From Neurospora tetraspora (lineage: Eukaryota; Ascomycota; Sordariomycetes; Sordariales; Sordariaceae), in contig NW_026944384.1 in the NCBI RefSeq assembly GCF_033439725.1, positions 3,348,001-3,412,000 of the forward strand: 64,000 nucleotides of DNA. The letters are read 5' to 3'. The notes beneath the pieces were generated by a model. That model saw only the letters and a list, made by a program, of their open reading frames with translations. It did no database searches and was not told where the DNA came from. Within the stretch, counting starts at the first letter, position 1; each line of letters begins with the position of its first letter. Position numbers and translations under genes: made by a program. Below are positions 12,195-21,936 of the stretch, piece after piece.

Positions 12195-14380
12195 TGCTAC
12201 TCTGATGACTGCTCTTTGGTGCGTGGAGGGATAGAGTTCGTTCGATTAAGATCCGATTTCTTGGTAAATCCACTGCCGCTTCTTGGACAGCTGTCAGAAA
12301 TGCTCCAAGTAAGAGCAGTTGTCTTTGACCGTACGTTTAATTCAACTGAGCGGACAGCAACTGGCGACGGTAGAATGCGCACCCGATGAGCAACTCTGAC
12401 CAGAGTCTAAAGATGATGAGCCACCCGACTCGATGAGGCGACTTGACGACCTCCAAATCTCAGTAGATATCGATGACTTGTGCTGAGGCAGACTTCACTG
12501 TCGTGATGCAGCACACCGGGCAGCACACCTTTAAGAGAAGGCCTGGTTGATCACGGTCGCGGGATAGTATAACACTCCAGATCTACACATAGCATCGGAG
12601 TCACCCCTCTCTCTCCTCGTCCCTCATGGGGACGAAGTGAAGAGAGGTTTCATCCCCCACGTTAGCCAAGCGCTGAGTTGCATTTTGGGGACGAGTGTGA
12701 GTAAGCTGAGGATGCCGACATGCGCGCCCTTCCCATGCAGGCGTTGGAGTGGAAGGCGTCATTAACGCACGCAATCTCCTTGAGATGCAACTGGGCAATT
12801 GAAGCACTTGGTAGTTGCACCTGGCTGAGTGTAACCAGAATGATTGGCGGGGCGGAGATAGCGGATTGGGATGAAATCGCGGGGCGGAGAACTGTGACTG
12901 GCTAACAGAAAAAGAAAAATGCATTGTACATACCAGCAGGCGTGGCCGGGACTTCGTTGAGAGTGAACAGAACCGTCAAATGTGAGTGTGTTGGGAAAGA
13001 GAACGCAAAACAATCTGTCTGATGTCCCCCCCGTATGGTAACAAAAAGTAAAAGATCCCGGCAGGTTGGAAATATAAAGGAGTCCGGGTAGGGTCCGTAG
13101 ACGTCGAGGTGCCAGTGGTCCGTAGTATGGAGCAAAACCTCAAAGTGTATGAAATCTGCAGAAAGCGTCGATGACGGACGGAATATCAGTACTGTGCCAA
13201 TATCATGTGGAGATATACGGTGCAGTTATCAACAACTGACTCCGACATCGATAGCCGTTGAGGTTCTCCTGTCGACACTTGAGGGACTGGGAGTTTGGGA
13301 CAGCCACTGGCGCAAAGTATTAAAAGTCAAGTGTGTTTGAGAAAGTGTGAGGTCTTCTTGTAATAACAAGACGGGCTTGAAAATTTTGAATTTTTTGACC
13401 GGGGATATACTTGGAGACGGCGGTTCCCGTTCAGAGCAGCAGCCAAGCCGAGCAACAGCAACAACACAATAGCATATAAAAACAATGCGGTAGTGGTAAC
13501 CTACCTGTCAAAGTTTCCCTTTTCAGGACTTTCTGATGGCTAGACCAGATCGACAATGTAAGTCTGCACAGTGAGTCGGGCAGTCGGCAGGGCCCGCGAC
13601 AGTGCGTGAAAATTACAGAGAGGAAAGAAAGGTCTCGGCTCGATGGCCGTTAACAAAACTGGAGTCTCTTTTTTCCCCGACCCGGATCGGCCCGGATAAA
13701 GCGACTGTGTGCGATTCCAAACGGCCTGCGTGGGGCCATACAAAATCGCGGACTCTGACAGCCAAGACTCCTAGCTTGGCATCTCTTTGGCATCGCTCCT
13801 GCGCGCCCGCATCACCACCAAACACAATAACCAGAGCTCAGAATCACATCTTTTCGAACGCTTTCTCTTTCTTTCACACGCGGGAGCCTTTCGCCGGCCC
13901 TCTAGACCCCCGGAACTAGCCCTAATACCTAACCCTAACACTAACTGACTCTAATATTGGGGGAAGCCCGTGAAAGTTAGACAGGCGGATTATCAAAAAT
14001 ACACAGTCGGTTTATCCAGCCCGGCAAACAAGGTTCCCGTTGTCGTGGATCTCGGAATCTGGATTTCTAATCCACCTCCAGGGGCATCCAAGCTCACCAA
14101 GCATTGTCAACCTTGACTTAGCTGATCGTGCCTGGATTATGTAATCATCTCTCATTATCACAATAGACTCATGCCCGAGATCGCGATGCCTCAGTTGAGG
14201 AGGGGGAACGGGTTCAACGGCAATAGGAGACTGGCAAACTGGGTGAGTGCCTCATTTTTCCAAGGGAGCCGGCCGCTCAGCAGTCATGTCTTACATGCGC
14301 AATTGGAAGATTCGGAACCAACGAACCGATGCACATGTTCGCAGCTGACTGCGTCCGCTCAATCTGATCGACTGTCGTCC
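12195..14380. other. Intergenic region between GSH1 and the AT-rich insertion
   Basis: Contains the GSH1 promoter side and normal-composition DNA up to the insertion point of the AT-rich block. No convincing gene. A short run of telomere-like hexamers sits at 13920-13946. Confidence 0.5.
13920..13946. repeat. Degenerate telomere-like CCCTAA run
   Basis: Four consecutive units related to CCCTAA (CCCTAA, TACCTAA, CCCTAA, CACTAA). The telomere repeat of Neurospora and most filamentous fungi is TTAGGG/CCCTAA. The run is short and imperfect, so it may be a small interstitial telomeric sequence or chance. Confidence 0.45.
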
Positions 14381-14389
14381 CCCACGCTG
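14381..14389. repeat. Left 9-bp target-site duplication (CCCACGCTG)
   Basis: CCCACGCTG here is repeated exactly, in the same orientation, at 30600-30608. Both copies abut the outermost base of the terminal inverted repeats of the AT-rich block. This is the expected scar of staggered target cleavage during insertion. Confidence 0.9.
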
Positions 14390-14432
14390 GAGTGGTCAGA
14401 TGACACGACCCCATACCCAAAGCTTCCTAACC
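14390..14432 (+). repeat. Left terminal inverted repeat
   Basis: Starts GAGTGGTCAGATGACACGAC and matches the reverse complement of the right end at 34 of 43 positions without gaps. Exact shared blocks include CGACCCCAT and AAAGCTTCCT. Several mismatches are transitions, compatible with mutation after insertion. Weaker similarity (CCGACC then CTATAAAA) continues to about 100 bp inside with an indel. Confidence 0.88.
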
Positions 14433-14657
14433 CCATAGTCCGTACATTCATATATAAAATTGGTCCGACCTATAAAAGAAAAAGATTAATACAATTATTA
14501 TAATACGTATTCGTACGGAGTTAGTTTAATGTATTAAATTAATAATAGTAATTCGAATAAAATCCGATAATATATTTATAATATATCTAGAATATACTTT
14601 AAATTATAAATAAAGAAATTAGGCTTTATAGGCTTATTCAGGTCGTATATATAAAAG

Positions 14658-14716
14658 TCCCCCCGTAGAGAAACAACCTTACTCACTCGCTCAAAGTTCC
14701 CCCGTAGAGAAATACA
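14658..14716. repeat. Left subterminal repeat
   Basis: Two CCCCGTAGAGAAA motifs separated by a CTCACTCGCTCAAAGTTCC spacer. The reverse complement of 30428-30484 has the same order: CGTAGAGAAATAA, then CTCACTCGAAGTTCC, then TAGAGAAATA. It therefore forms an internal inverted pair near the two ends, about 270 bp in on the left and about 115 bp in on the right. Confidence 0.7.
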
Positions 14717-15164
14717 AAGTCCGATAATACATTTATAATATATTTAGGATATATTTTAAATCGTAAATAGAGAAGGAATAAATTCTGTAGGTTTATCCGA
14801 ATAGTAGCGGAATTCGCACTAAATAACGCAACTCCGGCCTTTACTGTCCTATTTAAAACGGTAGGGAGGAAGACCTATAATAAATTGATAATTAATAAAG
14901 GATTTATTAAAAATATATTTAAACTAAAATTTATAAACACGTTTAAATTCTTTATATACTACGTAAATAAATTTAGTGGAAGAAGTAATATTATTACGCT
15001 TTTTATATATTTTCTTTATTAATTAGGTATTAACCTAAATATTAATTAAATTAATTAAAAATAGTAAAAGGATATATTTGAGATAAATCAACGATCTATT
15101 AAAAATAGATCTAAAATACTTATATTATTGTTCTTTTAAAAGGGGACTTCTATAAGACTATTTT

Positions 15165-15450
15165 CCTCCGCCTCAGCTTCCTCCTTATTCCCTTTCTCCT
15201 ATACTTCCTATTACTCTTCCTCCTACACTTCTTCTTATTCCTCTTCCTATTCCTCCTCCTATTCCTCTTTTTATACTTCCTCCTACTCTTCTTCCTACTC
15301 CTCCTCTTATTCCTCCTCCTACTCCTCCTCTTATTCCTCCTCCTATTCCTCCTCTTACTCCTCCTCCTACTCTTCTTCCTACTCCTCCTCCTACTCCTCC
15401 TTCTATATTTCCTACTATTCCTCCTTCTATACTTCTTATTACTCCTCCTC
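15165..15450. repeat. Polypyrimidine tract with 9-bp periodicity
   Basis: About 285 bp of nearly pure pyrimidine on the + strand, built from units like TCCTCCTAC and TCCTCTTAT. Purines occur almost only as the A of a TA at a fixed phase. On the minus strand this reads GAGGAGTAG and variants; if TA came from CA by RIP, the ancestral repeat was Glu-Glu-Gln-like coding sequence. It may form triplex DNA. Confidence 0.75.
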
Positions 15451-17059
15451 TTCGATTAATAGTAAGTCCGATAAATCCAATTCTTCGTCGATAACTGCTA
15501 CCTTACATTTCTTAGGAATAACCAATTATAAAGTCCTACTAAGGATAAGGACGGTTATAGCCTAACTAGAAATTATAAAAATTATAAAATCTTTATACTA
15601 TTTTAAATTTATCCGTAATTAATTTTAAATTATCTAGAAATTAATTAGGGATAGGTTATATATTAATAGTAATTATATAAACTTTAACCTTAATACTTCC
15701 AATTCAAACGTTAAGTAAACGCTTTTTAAAAATATTATAAATACTTTTCAAATATTTAATAAAATTACTTTAAGTAATAAATATAGTTTAGATAAGTTAA
15801 AGATTAATTATTAATTTAATATTGATAACTTTCAAAAATTATTTATATTAAAATTATATTAAATATCCGCGCTATTACGATCTCGCTCAAGCTCCTTCTA
15901 ACGGTAAAAGATTTTATTAAGGGCAATTACATATACGCCCTATAAAATAATTAGCAGGGATAAATTAAAGATAAATTGGAGATAAATTAGTAATTAATTT
16001 TAATATTTATATATTTATTAGTTTTTGAAGAGGGTACTACAGCCCAACGCTTACCTTTATCCTTAAATTTAGTAGGTTTCTAATTGCTATCTAAATATTC
16101 CTTATATATATTAGAAATTATAAATTTATAGTAAGCAGGCACTATTCTAAAAGATAAATCGTTAACAAATTTCTAATTAATTTCAATAGATTTCGGAGGA
16201 GCGGGAGAGGGTAAATGGGGGTAAATTAATAAATATTTAAATAATCGAAAAAGAATTAAGGAAAAGAAATTTAAAGAAAAAAATTCTAATTAATATAATA
16301 ATTATTCCTTTCGCTAAATTAGTAAATATAAATATGTAATTATATTATTTATATTATATTATACGTATCTGTTAAGAAGGGTAAAATATTGGATAAAATC
16401 TATAATATAAATTAATCTTAAATAAGATTAGAATAAACTTCATTTTATTCATTCAATTACTTATACCGGCTTTAATTTTTGAAAATAATACTATTTAAAG
16501 TTTATATAGACCTGGTTAATAATCATATTATAAAATTTAGTACTATAATACAATTAATATTTATATGGATTATATTTTTGAGAGGTTATTAATTCGAATT
16601 ATATATTCTTTTCTTTATATTTAAAAAAAAAATTATAAAGTATATTATAAATTTAAATATACTAAAATACTATATATTAAAATAGTAAGTAATAAAACGC
16701 TTACCGGTAAATGTTTATCTATAGAGAAAGTTTTAATACGTAAACTTCAAATTTAGTATAATTCCTTACGTAGAAATATTAAATATTTAATATAAGGTAC
16801 TTATTATTAACGTATGAAAATAAATTAATTTGTTAATTAAATATTTATAAGGTAAGATATTAAATTATAATATCTTTATATCTTAGGACTACTTTAGGTA
16901 TTATTATATATTAGAATATTTATATTATGTATATTACTAACTATTAGTTATTATAAACTTAATATATATATAATAATAATAATAGACTTATAACGGATTT
17001 ACGGGCTTATATAATAATATATAAGTATAAAAATAAAATTTATATTTTTATATATAAAT

Positions 17060-17830
17060 ACTATTTTTATAACCGGAGAAAAATTCCGGTCTGGAAGAAA
17101 GGTCCGATTTGTAATAGGGATCAACCCTAAATAGAATCCGGAAGAAAACCCAGAGGAAAATCTAAACCTCGACCTTCGTAATCGAATTCCGGCCTCAACG
17201 TCAATCGAACGAAGTCATACGTAGCTCCATTAGAAAGAACGGAATATAACGTTTCCGACCGTATAAACGGTTTCGTTATATAACGACTATATAGAATAAA
17301 AGTAAAGAAAGAAGTCCGAAAAGACTTTTGAATTCGGATTCGAATTCCGGACTCTACGGCTAACGTATAAGAATAACCAGACTACCGTTGAAATGATCAG
17401 AAAATACGACTCCAAAGGTACAAACGGTTTTGTTACTCCATGACTTATTAATCTAAAAAGTCTATTTGAAGAAGGCTGCCCGGGAGGAAAGGGGAAAAGA
17501 AATATATTTTAAACATTCATCGATATCTCGACCAATCTACTACTATTCCCCACATTCTACATACCATTCTACTCCAATTTGAACGCTCCACACAGCCGTA
17601 TCGACCGTACCTTCGTACCGTATCCACTCGTCGATCGATACCTTCCAACAGGTTATAAGCCCGGCTTAACTACCCGTTGCCTACCCGACCCTAAGCCTGT
17701 CTATAAGGCCGATATAGCTCCCGAAGGCTATTTCGATCTATTCGATAACGAAGGCATTTGGAGCATTAGCCAGAATACCTTGGACTTTGCCAAGAACGAA
17801 GGAAAACACTTCTATAATTTCTAAAAGGAA
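17060..17830. other. RIP-spared island with an open frame lacking ATG
   Basis: Within the AT-rich block this stretch of about 0.75 kb has near-normal base composition and ordinary numbers of CpA/TpG. An open frame at 17579-17824 (+) runs 81 codons from a TTG, with no ATG, to a TAA stop after a Tyr-Asn-Phe end. Its codons are normal and it includes TGYKPGLTTRCLPDPKPVY. I do not recognise the protein. It could be a terminal exon, a captured host fragment, or the leader region of the Copia-like element just downstream. Confidence 0.5.
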
Positions 17831-18237
17831 ATTATTTTTGTATATTTAATTATATAGAAATGAAATAAAAACCCTTTTGAAAAATATTCTTATTTTTCTT
17901 ATACTTATTTATTTCTTTTAGAAAGATTTAAGGACTTTTTCCATTGTGAAGAAATAAGGGTCCTCTTTATAAGAGGTATAAGACAAAGGTCTTATATACC
18001 CTTATATTAAATAAGGATTAAAAATCTAAAAGATTCTTATAGTTATTTTTCTTTTTGAAGAAAATAATTATTTTTTACATACTTTTATTTATAAAAGAAT
18101 AAAGAAAAGGTTCCAGAAATTCGTTAAATAATTCTTATAACTATTAAGAATTACCTTCAGTATAATAGGTTGTTTCTAAAACCTTATAAAGACTATTATT
18201 ATAATAATTCTTTATAAAACTATTACATATATAAATA

Positions 18238-18264
18238 TTTATATATATATATATATATATATAT
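18238..18264. repeat. TA dinucleotide microsatellite
   Basis: An uninterrupted run of about 13 TA units just upstream of the Copia gag start codon. Confidence 0.85.
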
Positions 18265-18279
18265 TATAAATATTATAAT

Positions 18280-20120
18280 ATGGATAGCCAATTTAAGCTT
18301 CCTAAGCTTAAGGGTACTGAAAATTATACTATTTGGTCTTTAAGGGCCGAAGCCTATTTTACTATTTTAAAAGATTGGAATAAAATAGCTGAAAAAGAAG
18401 ATTTGCAAGCTAAAGAAGCCTTTTTTAAATTAAAATTAATTTTAGAAGAAGGCCCTCTATTATAAATTCAACACGAAGTTTCTGCTTTTCAGGCTTGGAA
18501 AACCTTAAAAGATTTATATAGCCTATATGGTTTTACTTTTAAACACCTTATTATTAAGGAATTCTTTGAGGCTACTCCTAGTAATTTTGATTTAATAGAA
18601 GCCTTCTTTAATAAAATCAAAGCCTTAATTAATGAATTAAAGGCTAAGAATATAGAACTACTTAATTAGGTAGTAATTTCCTGGATTTTCTTTAACCTAG
18701 GGGAAGGTTATAAAGGTTTAGTTTCTTCTATAACCTAAGAATTTAGGAAGGGTTCTAAGGCCTATACCTTAGATACGTTAGCTTCTAATTTATTAGATAA
18801 ATCTAAGCGTAAGGATTCTAATAAGAATATTCTATTATTTAATAAAAATAATAAGAATAAGTATAAGAATTCTAATTCTTTTAATTATTCTAATAAGAAT
18901 AAGAAGAATTTAAAGCCCTATGAGGGTAAAAAACCTTGGAAAGTTACTAAGAGTATAATCTATTGCTCCTATTATAAAAGACCTGATTATAAGTATTTTG
19001 AATGCGCTTTTTTATATCTTGAAAAAGCCCTAAAGTATTGGAAAAGTCCAGAAAATCTAATAAAGAAAGAAAGGGAGGAAAATATTAATATATTGATAGA
19101 AAAAACCCTTGAAGATTTATTAGGTAAAGGAAAATCAATAGAATTAATAGATTTTTCTAATTTAGAAATTTCTAATATTTTTAGGATTGAAGAAGTCTTT
19201 GAAGACGAGATTGGAAACGATGTTTTCGAAGATATTTTAATGGTAAATAAATCTATTTTTTCTACCCTAAATATTAATATTATTAATAATAATATTAATA
19301 AGAATATTATTAGAAATAATATTAGAAATAATCCGTATAAAGAACTAGAAGCTAATTATAGTAAAGTTTTAGGATTAGGAATAAAAAGGTTATTTGATAG
19401 CTTTCTTGAATTGTATTATAAGGCTACGTTTAATAAAAACGATAAAAATAACTATAAAAATAATTTTATAGTAGACTTTGGGTTAGCGGTTCATGTAATT
19501 TTAAATAAGAATTACTTTTATACTTTTAAAGAAATTAAAAAGGAAGTTTCTTGGGGAAAGGCTACGAAAAGGTCTATTTTAGGAATCGGAAATGTATTTA
19601 AATATTTTAAAGATTCTAAAAAGAAAATGCCTTTAAAGAATTGTTATTATATGCTAGAATTAGGTATTAATATTATAGGTAATTCTGTATTAGAAGGCGA
19701 ATATTATGATATTATAAATAAATATAATATATATCTTCGAAATAATTCTGATATTATTAGTATTGGTGAATAAATTAATAGTTTATACTTTTTACCCGTT
19801 GAAGTTATAAAACCGAAGAATCGACCATTTAATGGCGATATAAATACTATTAGTATTAATAGTATAAATAAGAAGAAAATAAATCGTATTAAAAATAGTA
19901 TTAAAAATAATACTGTAAAAAATATTATTAAGAATAATAATAATATTAATAATAATAATAAATCGATTGATTAAATACTTTACACCAGCGTTATGGTTAC
20001 TGTGGTAATGATAATATTAAAAATATTATTAAAAATACGATTATTTCTTATACTTAGAAAAAGGATATTAATAAAGAATGTCCTATTTGTTACCAAGCAA
20101 AAAAAAATCAATAAGAAAAA
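18280..20120 (+). pseudogene. RIP-broken Ty1/Copia gag-protease-integrase relic
   Basis: The ATG at 18280 opens a Copia-type Gag (FKLPKLKGTENYTIWSLRAE, the Gag N-terminal LPKLxGxENYxxW pattern). Three in-frame stops follow in gag, each TAA or TAG where a Gln codon fits. The zinc knuckle at about 18963-19008 keeps the C-x2-C-x4-H-x4-C spacing, but the second Cys and the His are both Tyr. A protease segment follows in the same frame (VDFGLAVHV, then VSWGKATKRSILGIGNV) at about 19460-19590, its catalytic DSG-like motif altered. A pre-integrase segment (LHQRYGYCGNDNIKNI, then CPICYQAK) lies at 19974-20105 in a shifted frame. Integrase core, reverse transcriptase and a 3' LTR were not found, so the copy is truncated. 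An Asn/Ile-rich AAT stretch near 19270-19340 is a simple-repeat expansion. The element is dead. Confidence 0.8.
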
Positions 20121-20165
20121 TGAAAGTATTAAAAGTAATACTATAAAGTATAATAATAATTATTT

Positions 20166-20470
20166 GGATATTATAATCGGTATATAATGAAGCTTATATA
20201 AATTAGATTATTAATATAATAGAATAAGAGCGAGAAAATATTATTAATATAAAGAGTTTATTTCTCTATGGAGAAATAGTAGGTAGGGTATTAAATTAGA
20301 AAGATTGGAGGAAAATAATCGATAACGATATTATAATCGATATATAATAAAATTTATTTAAATTAAATTATAGATATAATGAAATAAGAACGAGATTAAA
20401 AATACTACTAATATTTAAATTAATATTTAAAATTTATTTCTATATAGAGAAATAGTAAATCGGGTATTAT
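20166..20470. repeat. Two diverged direct repeats, period about 160 bp
   Basis: The segment 20166-20290 recurs at 20326-20470 in the same orientation. Both contain ATATTATAATCG at the start and TTTCT..AGAGAAATAGTA near the end. Many differences are C/T or G/A, as expected if RIP acted on a local duplication. Confidence 0.65.
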
Positions 20471-21380
20471 TAATATAAACTCCGTTAATATTAATTATTA
20501 CTGTTACCGATTTACTACTAATTATAGTACTTGTAAATAATATTATAAAATCGAATAAATGGTATCATATACGATGGCAAAATATAAAATAGCATTAGAA
20601 TTATTATATATAACCCTCCGTTATTAATTATATAAGTAAAATTATAGTATAAAATATAGGTGGAGAAAGAAGTTATAAAGGCTTTACTTATATAGAAATA
20701 ATATAAAAAGTTATTACTATTAAGATTCAAAATAGTATAGAAACTTTAATATTAAAAATAAATAAATATATCCCTTATTTAATACTATTGTTAAAACCCC
20801 GAACGAATAACCCTTATAAGAATTATAATTATTATTTATAACCGATTAATAAAATAATAAAAGTAAAGAATAAATAAAGACTAAAGAAATTAATACCATT
20901 TATTAAATTAGGCTATTATTATAACCCTTTTAATAGTTTAAAAAGGTCTTGTACTTATTTATAATATAATCCTTTAAATTTAATTAGATAAATAGCGTAA
21001 TAGTAGTTATCAAATAATTTAAGTTAAATTTATAAATATTCTTTTAAACCTTTTTACCGAATATTCTATACGTTTAAATATAATCTTTTTCAGGCCCGAA
21101 ATATTTAACTATATTGTACGAAGGGCTATTAACCCTATATTTCTTTTATTTAACGCTCTTATAAGCTGTATAATAACTTAACGAAATAACAACGCTGAAT
21201 TCCTATTATACGAATTTTATAGTCGCCGTCCTATTAATATTAAGTTTGGTAATTTTAATTATAACCGCGCGAAGAATCTTTATTAAAAGGCTAGCGAGCG
21301 CAAATAACTTTATATAATCGAAAGAATCGCCTTAATTATATACGGGGGTATTCGGTAAGACCTACGAATTATTTCCCTAT

Positions 21381-21600
21381 TCTTCGGTTACTTTAATAAT
21401 AAAATAGGCCCTTTTCTATTCTTCGGCTACCTTAATAATAAAACGGGTATTTTCCTATTCTCTAATTACCTTAATAATAAGACGAACATTTTCTTAAACT
21501 ACTTTAATAGTAAGACGGGCCCTTTCCTATTCTTCGGCTACCTTAGCGGCAAAACGGGCATTTTCTTCGGCTACCTAAATAATAAGACGGACTTCTTTTT
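21381..21600 (-). repeat. RIP-broken coding tandem repeats (KVAEE-type)
   Basis: Six consecutive units start at 21381, 21420, 21459, 21492, 21531 and 21564. Spacings are 39, 39, 33, 39 and 33 bp, all multiples of three. Read on the minus strand, each unit resembles Ala-Arg-x-x-x-Lys-Val-Ala-Glu-Glu, often followed by TAG or TAA where Gln would fit. Length variation in whole codons shows this was protein-coding, probably a charged helical or coiled-coil repeat, before RIP. The parent protein is unknown. Confidence 0.7.
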
Positions 21601-21634
21601 CAAGAATAAAATAAGCCTCCTCAATTACCGTACT

Positions 21635-21936
21635 CTTAATAGAAATATATTACCTATTAACTTAATATCATCTATATAAGCCCGTAAATAACGAAGGTAG
21701 GTTAGGGTAATTACCTTCTTTCTCCGTAGAGAAGTCTATTTCTATGACTAATATTTATAATTACTTTCTTCGTAGCAAAATTAATATTTATAACTACTAT
21801 ATTTTTAATAAGATTAATATTTATAATTACTATACGCTTAATATAAATATATTACCTATTAACTTAATATTGTCTATATAAACCCGTAAGTAACGAAAGT
21901 AAGTTAAAGTAATTACCTTCTTTCTCTATAGAGAAA
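21635..21936. repeat. Direct repeats 202 bp apart, transition-only divergence
   Basis: 21635-21734 and 21837-21936 are the same ~100-bp sequence in direct orientation, each ending in the 16-bp palindrome. In the last 67 bp about eleven positions differ and all are C/T or G/A, with most A or T states in the second copy. This is the mutation spectrum of RIP. Confidence 0.75.
21921..21936. repeat. Reference copy of a dispersed 16-bp palindrome
   Basis: TTTCTCTATAGAGAAA at this site is a perfect palindrome. Related copies occur at about 14664, 14703, 16714, 20261, 20437, 21719, 22791, 23985, 24411, 25184, 25249, 26004, 26062, 26306, 30432 and 30468, with weaker ones near 26152 and 26606. All lie inside the AT-rich block; none was noticed in the flanking gene-bearing DNA. 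Confidence 0.75.

Noticed and set aside
15165-15450. CRISPR-like array in the pyrimidine tract or in the 33-39-bp units
   Set aside because: No constant repeat with unique spacers; these are simple or coding tandem repeats in a eukaryotic genome.
19093-19773. 226-codon frame as a standalone gene
   Set aside because: It is in the same frame as the Copia gag relic and contains the protease-like segment, so it is part of that pseudogene.
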